NCBI GenBank assembly: GCA_044867425.1
Contig: JBIOUX010000164.1
Span: 11,912 to 75,911, forward strand
DNA length: 64,000 bases
Reading direction: 5' to 3'
Source: CAWBJP01 sp044867425
Lineage (GTDB): Bacteria; Actinomycetota; Acidimicrobiia; IMCC26256; BP-133
The position numbers were made by a program, and so were the translations under genes. Of the stretch, positions 37,888 through 47,470 are shown piece after piece. The number at the start of each line of letters is the position of its first letter. Position 1 is the stretch's first letter. The notes below the pieces were generated by a model. The model made no database searches. It had not been told where the DNA came from and saw only the letters and a list, made by a program, of their open reading frames with translations.

Positions 37888-39825
37888 TCAGGGTGCGCTG
37901 CGGTGGGTGCCGGGCCCGATGTGGTCCACCGTCGCCGTACGGTCGTGGGTCGGGTTGGGCTCGACGCCGGGACCCTTGCCGGCCTGGATCTTCCACGGGG
38001 TCATCTCGTCGGCCACCACCGGCACGCCGGCCAGGTCCGCCGCCCGCCGGGAGTGCCGGTAGGCGGACCGGGCGTTGGTGAAAGCCGCCGGATAGTCGTG
38101 AATGGAGAGCGATGCCTGTGCTGCCCCCGCGTCCCGGTCGGCCAGGGTCAGCTCCGCCATCCCGGCCGCGGCCGCGTCGCTGCCGAGCACAAGAGCGGCG
38201 ATGGCGTTCGTGCTCCGGAGCAGACCGGCGGCCTGGAACCGGTCCATGTTGTCGCGGTCGAAGACGCTGAAATCCCAGTTGAGGTCGATGTAGCTCATCA
38301 CCGAGTTGACCTCATCGGCCACCCAGGCGAAGTAGAACTTGCCGTCGGGCACGATTTCGATTGCCTCGCCCGGGTCATAGCCGTCGTGCGGATGGCCCAG
38401 TCCCAGGTGGTGTCCCATCTCGTGGATGTGCGTCACGGTGGTCCCGTTGCCCTCGGCCACGCTCGCCGGAGTGAGGGCGTTGATCATCAGACTCTGGGTG
38501 CCGTCGAACCAGTTGTGATCCGCCATACCCAGGAAATCGGTGTTGTCCTGGGCGATGTAGTAGGCCACCACCGCTTCGTACTCGCCGCCCCCGTCGCGCA
38601 CCTCGTCGAGATGCTGGGCGTGGCGGAGGAAGAAGTTGGCGGGCCACGGATAGGCCGAGAGCTCGGGGTAGCAGGGCGCCTTCCGGATGTACTGGTGGAA
38701 GCAGACCTCGGCGTCGTTCTGGAGCGGTTGCTCCTGGCGGTCGAACGTGAGCGGGGTGCGGACCAGCTTGCGAAGCTCCTTGAGCATGTACCCGGGTTGC
38801 AGGTAGGCGCCGGACAGGCTGGGCCCGCGATGGCGGTAGATGTTCACGTCGATGTTGATGGAGGACGGCAGGCGGTGCGGAGTCAGGTACGGCGGGTAGA
38901 CCGGCGAGGCGGCGAAGAGGAGATCGATGGCGGCGTAACGCGCCACCCGAGCGAGGTCGCCGGTGAGATCCCCCCGGTGCCGGTCCCCACCGGGGGTCAG
39001 GTACTCCCAGACCGGCGGAAAACGGCGATCGGCCTTCTTGTCACCGTCGATATCTGCGTCGTCGACGTTCCAGCCGCCGGTCGCGTGGTCCGGACCGGCC
39101 GAGAGGTCGTGGAACCACACCCGGTGCGCCGGGCCGCCGGTGCCGGTTTCCTCGTCGTCGGGCGGAGTGCCACCCCAGGCGATCAGCTTGCGGCTCTGGC
39201 GGTTGAACCCGAAGTCATAGCCGGTATCGGGATCGGGCTCCCCGAACTTGGTGTAGGTGTGGAACCGGAAGTCGCTCCGCCCCCACCAGTTCACGAACAC
39301 GACCGTGTTGCGGGTGAGATCGACGCCGGGCGGCGGATGCTGGATCAGCCAGCGTTCCACGCTGGGCGCATCGATGAAGTGGTTCACCCCCACGTCGAGG
39401 ACATTGCCCGCCTGGCTGTTGTACAGGTCCTGGTACAGCGTCCGGGGCCGGCCGTCCACGCCCTGCTGGGGAACAGCCAGAGCCGACAACGCCCCGAAGA
39501 AGGCGTTGGTGTAGGCCCCGCCGGCGAACACCAGCCGGTAGTCGAAGGTGTAATCAAGGCCGACAGGCTCCGTCTTCTTGAACCAGAGACGGGATCGCAC
39601 GACCGGCGCCGACCCCTTCGGCAGGCGGCCGAGGAACCCCGTCCGCCGTACGAGGCGGTCGTCGTAGCCCACGAAAACGAACTGGACCGGGAGCCGCTCG
39701 GTGAGATGGGCGGGGCCGCCGGGGTCCAGGTGGGCGAACCCCTTCTTGGGGTGGGGCCCGGCCGCCGCGCCGGTCGCCCCCGCGAGCATCACAGCCGCCA
39801 ATGCAAGCACCGGCCACCGTCGCAT
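37888..39825 (-). CDS. Secreted metzincin-type zinc metalloprotease
   Basis: This 645-residue protein has a signal peptide (MRRWPVLALAAVMLAGATGAAA). The extended zinc motif HEMGHHLGLGH (HExxHxxGxxH) at about residue 475 is followed by the Met-turn NSVMSYIDLNW, as in metzincins. The 450 residues before the motif are a large unfamiliar domain. No propeptide Cys switch is obvious. It probably degrades extracellular protein. It is a lone gene, not linked to the catabolic operons. Confidence 0.82.
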   Translation of the reverse strand: MRRWPVLALAAVMLAGATGAAAGPHPKKGFAHLDPGGPAHLTERLPVQFVFVGYDDRLVRRTGFLGRLPKGSAPVVRSRLWFKKTEPVGLDYTFDYRLVFAGGAYTNAFFGALSALAVPQQGVDGRPRTLYQDLYNSQAGNVLDVGVNHFIDAPSVERWLIQHPPPGVDLTRNTVVFVNWWGRSDFRFHTYTKFGEPDPDTGYDFGFNRQSRKLIAWGGTPPDDEETGTGGPAHRVWFHDLSAGPDHATGGWNVDDADIDGDKKADRRFPPVWEYLTPGGDRHRGDLTGDLARVARYAAIDLLFAASPVYPPYLTPHRLPSSINIDVNIYRHRGPSLSGAYLQPGYMLKELRKLVRTPLTFDRQEQPLQNDAEVCFHQYIRKAPCYPELSAYPWPANFFLRHAQHLDEVRDGGGEYEAVVAYYIAQDNTDFLGMADHNWFDGTQSLMINALTPASVAEGNGTTVTHIHEMGHHLGLGHPHDGYDPGEAIEIVPDGKFYFAWVADEVNSVMSYIDLNWDFSVFDRDNMDRFQAAGLLRSTNAIAALVLGSDAAAAGMAELTLADRDAGAAQASLSIHDYPAAFTNARSAYRHSRRAADLAGVPVVADEMTPWKIQAGKGPGVEPNPTHDRTATVDHIGPGTHRSAP

Positions 39826-39917
39826 GGCTCCCCCTCATCGCCCTCGATACCCACGCGTAGGTGCGCCAGCCACGGTAGTCCGTTCCTGGAACAACGGCCA
39901 CAGGTGGAGAGGGCGGC

Positions 39918-40685
39918 TCAGGAGGGGACGGGGATCCAGTCGTAGAGGTAGAGGCCGACCATGGTGGCCGCCGTGAAGGCAGCCTGGGGGAGGGCCAGGC
40001 CGACGACGAAGATGGCCGTGCGGATGCGGCGGGGCACTACCCGGGCCTCGGCGGCGGCGATACCGGCACCGTCGGCCTGCGCCTCCACTCCCGAGGGAGA
40101 CACCAGCACCCGCTCCCGGGGAGCCGCGGCTGGCGCCGGCTCCAGCTCCCGCCAGCCGAAGTGCTCGAGGACCTTCATGGCTTCGACGGTGAAGAAGATG
40201 ATGCCGGCCAGCATCACGCCGGTGGTCACCAGGTGCAGCCAGGGGATGTTGAACACGAGCCAGTTCCCGGCCTGGTGGTAGCGGTTGGTGTGGGCCCATT
40301 CGATGATGGCGCCTTCGACGGCGACGTTGCCGGCGAAGACGGCGGGGAAGATGACCAGGTAGCGCCAGGCGCCGAGCTTCTGGCGCAGGGGAGCCTCCAG
40401 GTACCTGAGCCATACGAAGGCGCCGATCCCGAAGAAGGCGCCGTAGGACAGCGGGGCCCACAGGCCTTCGTTGCGGCTGCCCCAGCTGGCGATCCAGATG
40501 GTGTCGGGGTGGAAGTCCATGCGCCAGATCTCGGGGCTGGCCAGCACCCAGTCGTGCGTCCACGACAGCGTGCAGCCGAGATGGACCCCGAGCAGGAGGG
40601 TGTGGCGGGTGTGCTTCCACACCAGCCGGAGCCCGCCCAGCCACGAGGCCAGGAAGAACAGCTCCACCAGCCGGACGGCCACCAT
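39918..40685 (-). CDS. Polytopic membrane protein, possibly AveC-like
   Basis: This 255-residue protein has about six membrane helices and conserved-looking loops (HDWVLASPEIWRMDFHPDTIW, IIEWAHTNRYHQAGNW) rich in His, Asp and Trp. The size and loop pattern recall the AveC spirocyclase family, but I am not sure. It is the last gene of the ligase-binding-protein operon (21 bp after the binding protein stop), so it may modify or import the same lipid-like compound. Confidence 0.5.
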   Translation of the reverse strand: MVAVRLVELFFLASWLGGLRLVWKHTRHTLLLGVHLGCTLSWTHDWVLASPEIWRMDFHPDTIWIASWGSRNEGLWAPLSYGAFFGIGAFVWLRYLEAPLRQKLGAWRYLVIFPAVFAGNVAVEGAIIEWAHTNRYHQAGNWLVFNIPWLHLVTTGVMLAGIIFFTVEAMKVLEHFGWRELEPAPAAAPRERVLVSPSGVEAQADGAGIAAAEARVVPRRIRTAIFVVGLALPQAAFTAATMVGLYLYDWIPVPS

Positions 40686-40706
40686 GTCACCCTTCCCTGC
40701 TCGCCG

Positions 40707-42251
40707 CTAGCTGCGGGCGCAGACGAACCGGTCGTTGCCCAGCGGGGCCACGATGGCGCCCTGGGCGATCTTGATGGGCACCATGCAGCGGTTGACGCGG
40801 CCGTGGGCACCCTGGTTGAAGGTGATGGGGGGGACCAGGCCGCCCAGCGTCTCGTCCCGCAGCGAGTAGAGAGCTTCGATGATGTCGGCGGGCCCGGGGT
40901 TGGGTTTGTCGCCAAACACGTCGGCCAGGCGCTCCACGAGCTTGCCCTGCACCCAGGCGGTGGAGCCGTAGCCGGCCAGGCGGGCGCCGGGGACGAAGCG
41001 GGCCACCGCCTCCCGGTAGGGCTTGAGCAGCGGCGAGCTGCCGTAGGGAGCGGTGGCGGAGAAGCCGAGGATCCCCACCGCGTCCTCGCCGGCGTTGAGC
41101 AACACGTCGTTGTTGACGGTGTAGCTGCCGGCCAGCACCGGGTTGTAGCCCTGGCGCTTGGCCGAGCGGGCGATGCGCACGATGCTGGCCTCGTCGACGG
41201 TGGTGATGATGGCGTCGGCGCCGGCGTTGCGGGCGGCCAGCACCTCGCCGGTGTAGTCGGGCTGGGCGATGGACACCTGCGCCTCGAAGACCACCTCGAC
41301 GCCGTACTGGCCGGCGAACTCCCGCACCCGCTTGGCCTGGGCGCCACAGGAGGAGGCCTCCCGGCAGTAGAGGGTGGCGACCTTGCGGGCGTCCGACTGG
41401 ACCACGATGTTGTGGAGGAGGCCGTGGCCGAGCGCCTCATCCGCCCCCATCTGGGGGTTGAACACCATGGGGCTGACATCCTCGACCTCGTTGCCGCCCG
41501 GCCCCCCGATCATGGGCACCTGCACCTGGTCCAGGTACTGGGTGACGGCGGCGGTGGTGATGACGAGGTAGGTGCCGACAAAGGCGATGACCTTGTCCTG
41601 CTCCACCATCTTGCGGGCCAGGGTGGCGGCCCGGGCCGGGTCGCCGCCGTCGTCGCCGAAGACCACCCGCACCGGATGGCCCCGCAGGCCGCCCCGGGCG
41701 TTGACGTCGGCCGCCCATGCCTTGGTGGCGGCCACGATGGACTGGGTGGCGGCGCCGATGACCCCGCTGGCCGTGCCCAGCGACCCGAAGACGAGTGGCG
41801 ACCGTTCGCCCGCCACCGGTGCCGCCGGCGTCGCCGGCCCCGGGACGGGGCCGGCGGCACTGGCCGGTCCCGGCCGGGAGGCAGCGGCCGAGGACGTGGC
41901 GGGCGCCGCTCCCAACGGGGTGGTCCCGGACGCGGGGTCGCCGGCGGTTCCTCCGGCTGCCGCCGTGCTCCTGCCCGGGCCGCCGGTAGCCGGTCCCGAG
42001 GCCGTCAGTGCGCCCGAAGGTGCGGTGACGACTCCGGCGTTCGAGCCGGAACCGGTGGCCCCCGCGCCGGCGGAGGTCGGATCGGCGGCGGCGGAGGCGA
42101 GCGCCGGGGAAGCATCGGGACCGGGCGCGGTCAGCGAGCCGTTCACCTGCTGGAGGGCGGCTCGCTCCAACCGGGAGCCACAGCCGGACCCGGCCACCAG
42201 CGCCAGCAGGCAGGCGGCGCCGGAACGACGAAGCGCGGACCCCCGGCTCAT
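40707..42251 (-). CDS. Lipoprotein substrate-binding protein, Liv/type-1 PBP family (second copy)
   Basis: This 514-residue protein has lipobox GSGC followed by CGSRLERAALQQVNGSL, a long Ala/Gly/Thr/Ser linker and a type-1 binding domain starting SPLVFGSLGTASGVIG. It is more distant from the copies at 15857 and 52227 than those are from each other, so it may bind a different ligand. ATG 42251 overlaps the ligase stop (ATGA), which puts ligand capture and CoA activation in one operon. Confidence 0.85.
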   Translation of the reverse strand: MSRGSALRRSGAACLLALVAGSGCGSRLERAALQQVNGSLTAPGPDASPALASAAADPTSAGAGATGSGSNAGVVTAPSGALTASGPATGGPGRSTAAAGGTAGDPASGTTPLGAAPATSSAAASRPGPASAAGPVPGPATPAAPVAGERSPLVFGSLGTASGVIGAATQSIVAATKAWAADVNARGGLRGHPVRVVFGDDGGDPARAATLARKMVEQDKVIAFVGTYLVITTAAVTQYLDQVQVPMIGGPGGNEVEDVSPMVFNPQMGADEALGHGLLHNIVVQSDARKVATLYCREASSCGAQAKRVREFAGQYGVEVVFEAQVSIAQPDYTGEVLAARNAGADAIITTVDEASIVRIARSAKRQGYNPVLAGSYTVNNDVLLNAGEDAVGILGFSATAPYGSSPLLKPYREAVARFVPGARLAGYGSTAWVQGKLVERLADVFGDKPNPGPADIIEALYSLRDETLGGLVPPITFNQGAHGRVNRCMVPIKIAQGAIVAPLGNDRFVCARS

Positions 42252-43873
42252 CCCTCGGCGCGGAGGATCTCCGCGATCCGGTCGCGCAAGATCCGTTTGA
42301 GGATCTTGCCCGTGGGGTTGAGGGGCATGGCGTCGATGGCCTCCAGGCGTTCCGGGCACTTGATCCGGGCCAGCCCGGCGGCCGTCAGGTGCTGCTCGAC
42401 CTCGGCCAGATCGGGGAGGCTCTGGCCCTCCCGGAGCACGAGGAAGGCGCACATGCGCTCCCCGAGGCGCTCGTCGGGCATGCCCACGCAGGCCGCCTCG
42501 GCCACCGCCGGGTGCGTGAGGAGGGCGGCCTCCGTCTCGGCCGGGCTGATGTTGTAGCCGCCCCGGATGATGATGTCCTTCTTGCGGCCGGCGATGCGCA
42601 GGTACCCGTCGGCGTCGATGACCCCGAGGTCGCCGGTTCGGACCCAGCCGTCGCCGAAGCGGTAGCGGGCGTCGAGCTCGGGGCTGTTGAAGTAGCGCAA
42701 GGGGGTCATGGGGCCCCGGGAGCAGACCTCGCCCACCTCACCCCCAGGGAGCTCGGAACCGTCGTCGTCGAGGATGCGGATGTGGCTGAGGGCCGGCGAG
42801 GGCCGCCCCACGGTGGCGGCGATCTTCTCCGGCGGGTCATCCCAGCCGGTCATGCAGATGGCCCCGTCGGAGCAGCCGTAGCCGTTGACGAACCGCGCTC
42901 CGAACACCTCGATGGTGCGCCGGACCCGGTCCTCGCTCATGGCCGCCCCGAAGCTGCCCACCGCCCGCAGCGAAGACAGGTCGACGCCCTCGGGCCTGGC
43001 CTCGAGCATCATGCCCAGCATGGTGGGCACTCCGAAGAGGTGCGTGATCCGCTCCCGCTCGATCAGCTTGAACATTCCCGCCGGATCGAACATCGAGGTG
43101 ACCACCAGGGTGACGCCGAAGCGGGAAATGGCGGCGTAGGTGCCGAGGGCCCCGAAGCCGGTGGAGAGGGGCGGCAGGAGGAGGAAGCGGGTGTCGTTGT
43201 CGGGCCGGATGGCGCCCAGGACGTTGGCGATCCCGCCGCCGATCCCGTCGTGGGAGTAGAGCACCATCTTGGGCTCGCCCTCTGTCCCCGAGGTGACGAT
43301 GATGCGGGCCGGGTCGGCGGGGCGCACCTTGACCGGTGGGCGGGTGCCCGGGTCGGGGCCGGCCAGGACCTCGTCGAGGGAGTCGCAGCCCGGGGCGGGA
43401 TCGCCCAGGACGGCGAGGTGGCGCAGGGCGGGGAGCTCGCCCTGGAGCTCGACCATCATCTGCGCGAAGTCGAAGTCCCGGAACCGCCGGGCGAACAGGC
43501 AGGCTACCGCGCCGGAGCGGGTGAGGAGGGATCGGACCTCCCGGTGCCGGTAGAGGATGGGGTAGGCCAGGCAGGTGGCGCCGACGCTGGCCACGGCCAG
43601 GTCGGCGGCGCACGCATGATGGGTGTTGGCGAACTGGATGGCGACCACGTCACCGGCGCCGACGCCGGCTTGGTGGAGGTAGGCGCCGATGCGGCGCGCC
43701 TCGGCCGCCAGCTCGGTGTAGGTCACGGCGCCGTCGTCGTCGATGAGCGCGGTCTTGTCGGGATGGCGGTCCACCTGCCGGGAGAAGAGCGTCATGAGGT
43801 CGACACCGGGACAGTGCCCGTCCGCCACCCACTGAGCCCGTAACTCGGCCGGTACGAGATCCGTGGTCTCCAT
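42248..43873 (-). CDS. AMP-dependent acyl-CoA ligase (second copy)
   Basis: This 541-residue enzyme activates a carboxylic acid to CoA ester. Motifs: IIVTSGTEGEPKMVLYSHDG (phosphate loop, with E in place of the usual T/G-P pair), YGCSDGA, VRTGDLGVIDADGYL, AGRKKDIIIRGGYNIS and the late Lys in NPTGKILKR. It differs clearly from the ligase at 7403. ATG 43873 (METTDL) was chosen over an upstream GTG because the operator E and promoter lie just ahead. Confidence 0.9.
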   Translation of the reverse strand: METTDLVPAELRAQWVADGHCPGVDLMTLFSRQVDRHPDKTALIDDDGAVTYTELAAEARRIGAYLHQAGVGAGDVVAIQFANTHHACAADLAVASVGATCLAYPILYRHREVRSLLTRSGAVACLFARRFRDFDFAQMMVELQGELPALRHLAVLGDPAPGCDSLDEVLAGPDPGTRPPVKVRPADPARIIVTSGTEGEPKMVLYSHDGIGGGIANVLGAIRPDNDTRFLLLPPLSTGFGALGTYAAISRFGVTLVVTSMFDPAGMFKLIERERITHLFGVPTMLGMMLEARPEGVDLSSLRAVGSFGAAMSEDRVRRTIEVFGARFVNGYGCSDGAICMTGWDDPPEKIAATVGRPSPALSHIRILDDDGSELPGGEVGEVCSRGPMTPLRYFNSPELDARYRFGDGWVRTGDLGVIDADGYLRIAGRKKDIIIRGGYNISPAETEAALLTHPAVAEAACVGMPDERLGERMCAFLVLREGQSLPDLAEVEQHLTAAGLARIKCPERLEAIDAMPLNPTGKILKRILRDRIAEILRAEG

Positions 43874-43910
43874 GTTGCCCCCCGACCCCCCGACATTTGA
43901 CCCCAAAATT

Positions 43911-43938
43911 CCGAATGAGCAGTCAGTCGGTCAGTTTA
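43911..43938 (-). promoter_or_regulatory. Promoter -10 and TetR-type operator, site E
   Basis: CCGAATGA-GCAG-TCAGTCGG (43911-43930) continues into GTCAG, so a second register with right half TCGGTCAG (43927-43934) is possible. On the minus strand TAAACT (43938-43933) is a good -10 that overlaps the site, as at site D. It controls the ligase operon. Confidence 0.62.
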
Positions 43939-43965
43939 GGGCACCGGCCGGCCGTCTGCCACCCG

Positions 43966-45159
43966 TCACCACACCACGGGGAGGTGCTTGACCCACCGGG
44001 TGATGACCCCGCTCATCACCACGGCCTCCGGATCCTCGAGGTGGAACGTGGGGAGGCGGTTCAGGATCTCTTCCAGGGCGACCCGCATCTCGAGCCGGGC
44101 CAGATGGGCGCCGATGCAGCGGTGGGGTCCCGACCCGAAGGCGAGGTGCCGGTTGTTGGGGCGGTCGTAGACGAATTCGTCGGGGTCGGCGAAGGCATCT
44201 GGGTCGCGGTTGGCGGAGGCCCAGGACAGGATCACCTTTTCACCTTCCGCCAGGGCCGTGCCGGCGAAGGTGGTGGGGTGGGTGATGGTGCGGGAGAAGT
44301 ACTGGACGGGGGCGTCGAGGCGCAGCGACTCCTCCATGGCGCTGAACCGCAGGGCGGGGTCGTCACGCAGCCGGTCCTGGATCTCCGGGTGACGGGCCAG
44401 TTGCAGCAGCAGGGAGCCGATGGCGCCGGTGGTCGTCTCGTGCCCGGCCACCACCAGCAGGAAGGTGATGCCGAGGACCTCCTCCTCGGTCAGCTCCCGC
44501 CCCTCGTAGCGCAGCTGGACGATCTTGGTGAGGAGGTCGTCGATGGGGTGCTCCCGCCGGTCCTCCAGGAGGTTGTAGAGGTAGCTGAAGAGCTGGAGGG
44601 CCTGTTCGGCGTTGACCTGGCTGTCCTCGGCGGCGGCGGCCTGGAGCATCATCTCGGTCAACTCCCGGTAGTACGACCAGTCTTCTTCGGGCAGACCGAT
44701 CATGTGGGCGATGACCATGGGGGGCGCCGGCACGGCCAGCTCCTGGGCCAGGTCGGCCCGGCGGTGGCCGGCGAAGTTGTCGATGAGCCCACCGACGATG
44801 GAGCGGATGGCCGGCTCCAGCCCCGCGCAGTACTGGGGCGAGAACCAGGCCTGGATCAGGTGGCGCCACTTGGTGTGCTCCGGCGGGTCGACCTCGAGGG
44901 GGATGGCGTTCAGGGGGTTCCCGAAGTCGGGCAGGCTGACACCCTCGGCCGAGCTGAACGCCCCGGTGTCGTGCGCCGCCTCGCAGACGTCGGCGAAGCG
45001 GGAGATCACATGGAAGCCCCCGAATCGGCTGCCGTGACCGATCGGACACTTCTCGCGCATGACGGCGTAGGCCGGGTACGGGTCATGCACCACCCGCGGG
45101 TCGGTGGGGTCGAAGTCCTGGGCCAGTTCGACCGGGTCGTAGCGCTCGGTGGGTGTCAT
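43966..45159 (-). CDS. Cytochrome P450
   Basis: This 397-residue P450 has the I-helix oxygen-binding motif VVAGHETTTG, the ExxR pair EESLR, and the heme loop FGSGPHRCIGAHLAR with the Cys ligand. It would hydroxylate a hydrophobic substrate with electrons from a ferredoxin such as the one at 34394. It is the last gene of a six-gene operon; ATG 45159 overlaps the stop of the acyl-CoA dehydrogenase (ATGA). Confidence 0.93.
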   Translation of the reverse strand: MTPTERYDPVELAQDFDPTDPRVVHDPYPAYAVMREKCPIGHGSRFGGFHVISRFADVCEAAHDTGAFSSAEGVSLPDFGNPLNAIPLEVDPPEHTKWRHLIQAWFSPQYCAGLEPAIRSIVGGLIDNFAGHRRADLAQELAVPAPPMVIAHMIGLPEEDWSYYRELTEMMLQAAAAEDSQVNAEQALQLFSYLYNLLEDRREHPIDDLLTKIVQLRYEGRELTEEEVLGITFLLVVAGHETTTGAIGSLLLQLARHPEIQDRLRDDPALRFSAMEESLRLDAPVQYFSRTITHPTTFAGTALAEGEKVILSWASANRDPDAFADPDEFVYDRPNNRHLAFGSGPHRCIGAHLARLEMRVALEEILNRLPTFHLEDPEAVVMSGVITRWVKHLPVVW

Positions 45160-46301
45160 CTCGTCCCCCTTGACTTCTTGGCCAGCAACCGGCTGAGGAT
45201 GACCCGCTGGATCTGGTTGGTGCCCTCGTAGATCTGGAGCACCTTGGCGTCGCGCATCATCCGCTCGACGGGGTGGTCGGCCAGGTAGCCGTGGCCCCCC
45301 AGGCACTGCACGGCGTCCGTCGCCACTTTCATGGCCGTATCGGTGCACAACGTCTTGGCCATGGCCGAGAGCTCGCCCGCCCGCGGGCCGCCGCGGTCGA
45401 CCTCGGCCGCCGCCGCGTAGAGAAGCTCGCGGGCGGCCTCGATCTGGATGGCCATGTCGGCGATCATGAACGACACGCCCTGGAACTCGTAGACGGGCCT
45501 CCCGAACGCCTTGCGCTCCAGGGTGTAGGCGAGGGCGTACTCCATGGCTGCGGTGGCCAGGCCGACGCCCTGGGCGGCCACGTTGGGGCGGGCGAAGACG
45601 AACATGGCCATGAGCGCCGAAAAGCCGTGGTCGCCGCCGATCAGGTTCTCGGCCGGGACCTCGACGTTGTCGAAGGACAGGCCGACGATGGTGGAGCCCC
45701 GGAGGCCCATCTTCCGCTCCCGCCCGGTGACGGTCACCCCCGGGGACTCCCGGCCGTCGATGAGCAGGAGACGCACGCCCGCCGGGCCTGAGCCCGGGTC
45801 GAGCGTCACCAGTGTCGTGTAGAAGTCGGACACGTCCCCGTTGGTGATGAAGCACTTCGTCCCGTTGACCACGTAGGAGCCGCCCTTGTCCACCGCGTGG
45901 GTGCGGATCGCCCCGAGGTCGCTGCCCGCCTCGGGCTCGGTGCTGGCCAGGCAGGACACCCGCTCCTCCAGGCGGGGGAAGAGCCGGTCCTGCTGCTCGG
46001 CGGTGCCGGCGAAGCGCAGGGTGAGGACGGCCCCGAAGTGCTGGAACAGCTGGCAGGCGGCAGTCGAGACCTTGGCGATCTCCTCGGCCAGGATGACCCA
46101 CTCGGTGGAGCCGGCCTCGGCGCCGCCGTAGGTGGCGGGGGTGAGGATCGACAGCCAGCCCTGGTCCCGGTAGAGCTGGAGGAGGTCGTGGGGGAACTCG
46201 TCGTCGGCTTCCATGCGGGCCCCGATGGGGGCGATCCGCTCCGTCGCCACCCGCCGCACGGTGTCGGCGAACAGCTCCTGGTCGGGCGTCAGGGTCGGCA
46301 T
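45156..46301 (-). CDS. Acyl-CoA dehydrogenase (close paralog of the copy at 49314)
   Basis: This 381-residue FAD enzyme has STEPEAGSDLGAIRTHAV (FAD and substrate region), KCFITNG, and the base Glu in QIYEGTNQIQR near the end. It is very similar throughout to the protein at 49314, with the same start MPTLTP, so one arose by duplication within the operon. It would introduce a 2,3-double bond into an acyl-CoA. TGATG links it to the gene upstream. Confidence 0.92.
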   Translation of the reverse strand: MPTLTPDQELFADTVRRVATERIAPIGARMEADDEFPHDLLQLYRDQGWLSILTPATYGGAEAGSTEWVILAEEIAKVSTAACQLFQHFGAVLTLRFAGTAEQQDRLFPRLEERVSCLASTEPEAGSDLGAIRTHAVDKGGSYVVNGTKCFITNGDVSDFYTTLVTLDPGSGPAGVRLLLIDGRESPGVTVTGRERKMGLRGSTIVGLSFDNVEVPAENLIGGDHGFSALMAMFVFARPNVAAQGVGLATAAMEYALAYTLERKAFGRPVYEFQGVSFMIADMAIQIEAARELLYAAAAEVDRGGPRAGELSAMAKTLCTDTAMKVATDAVQCLGGHGYLADHPVERMMRDAKVLQIYEGTNQIQRVILSRLLAKKSRGTR

Positions 46302-47452
46302 CAGCCGGGGGTCACGCCGAAGAGGTCGCGGGCGATGAGCATGCGCTGGGTGTTGGCCGGGCCCTCACCCAGCTCGGTGGCGAGGATGTCGCGCAGGCGA
46401 ACCTGGGCGGGATGCTCCCGGCTGTAGGCCACATGCCCGATGGTCAGGATCGACTCGTGGCACACCCAGGCGGCCAGCCGGGGGATCCACGACTTGGCCA
46501 TGGCCGCCTCCTGGCGGAAGTCCTCCGCCCGGTCGGCCTTCCACAGCGCCCGCTGCGCCAGCAGCCGGGCTGCCTCGAGTTGCGTGACGGCGTCGGCCAG
46601 CGGGAAGGCGATCCCCTGGCGGGTGGCCAGCGGCGCCCCGAAGGTCACCCGGTCCTTGGCCCAGGCCACGGCGTCGTCCACGGCTGCCCGGGCCACGCCG
46701 AGGCACACGCAGCAGACGAGCACCTTGGAGGAGGCCAGCGAGCCGAGGGCGCTGCGCAGCCCGCTGCCGGGCTCGCCGAGGAGGGCGTCGGCGGGGACCT
46801 CGACGTCGTCGAAGGTCACCACCGCCCGTCCCAGGGGCCGGCTGCCCATGTCGTCGAAGGGCGCCACCGTGACCCCGGGGGCGTCCATCGGAACGAAGAA
46901 CATCGCCGGGCCTGACATCTCGGGGGCACCCCGGGCCCCGGGCTCGGTGCGGGCAAGCACGAAGGCCACCGGGGACTCGGAGAAGCTCATGGACGACTTC
47001 TCGCCTCGAAGGACGAATCCACCGTCCGTGGGTTTGGCCGTGGCCGCCAGGGCGGCGATGTCGGATCCGGTGCCGGGCTCGGTGAAGGCGAGGCCGAAGG
47101 TCGTGTCGCCGGTCGTCGCCCGGGGCAACCACTGCGCCTTCAAGCGGTCGGAACCCAGGCGCCACAACAGCTTCCCGGCTGTCCCGGCCTGGATGATCAT
47201 AAGGGCGGTGGTGTAGTCGGCCCGGCCCAGTTCCTCGCACACCAGACCGGCGGCCAGCTCGCCGGCGCCCTGCCCGCCCGCCTCGGCGGGGACGTGGACC
47301 CCCAGGAGCCCCGAGGTGGCGAGCAGCTTCAGCGTCTCCCAGGGGAAGACGCCGGCCCGGTCCCGCTCCACGTATCCGGGGGCGAGCTCGCGAGCGACCC
47401 GGCGGGCCACGGCGACGAGCTCTTCGTGTTCGGGCAGATGGGCGAAGTCCAT
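46301..47452 (-). CDS. Acyl-CoA dehydrogenase, divergent type
   Basis: This 383-residue protein has LAFTEPGTGSDIAALAATAK and GEKSSMSFSESPVAFVL. The position of the usual YEGT base reads LGEGPANTQRMLIAR, close to the type seen in steroid-pathway (FadE28/29-like) dehydrogenases that often work as mixed heteromers. With its neighbour at 45156 it may form an alpha2beta2-type enzyme; this is inference. It lies 18 bp after the Rieske gene. Confidence 0.88.
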   Translation of the reverse strand: MDFAHLPEHEELVAVARRVARELAPGYVERDRAGVFPWETLKLLATSGLLGVHVPAEAGGQGAGELAAGLVCEELGRADYTTALMIIQAGTAGKLLWRLGSDRLKAQWLPRATTGDTTFGLAFTEPGTGSDIAALAATAKPTDGGFVLRGEKSSMSFSESPVAFVLARTEPGARGAPEMSGPAMFFVPMDAPGVTVAPFDDMGSRPLGRAVVTFDDVEVPADALLGEPGSGLRSALGSLASSKVLVCCVCLGVARAAVDDAVAWAKDRVTFGAPLATRQGIAFPLADAVTQLEAARLLAQRALWKADRAEDFRQEAAMAKSWIPRLAAWVCHESILTIGHVAYSREHPAQVRLRDILATELGEGPANTQRMLIARDLFGVTPG

Positions 47453-47470
47453 TCGGCAGGTCTCCTCGGG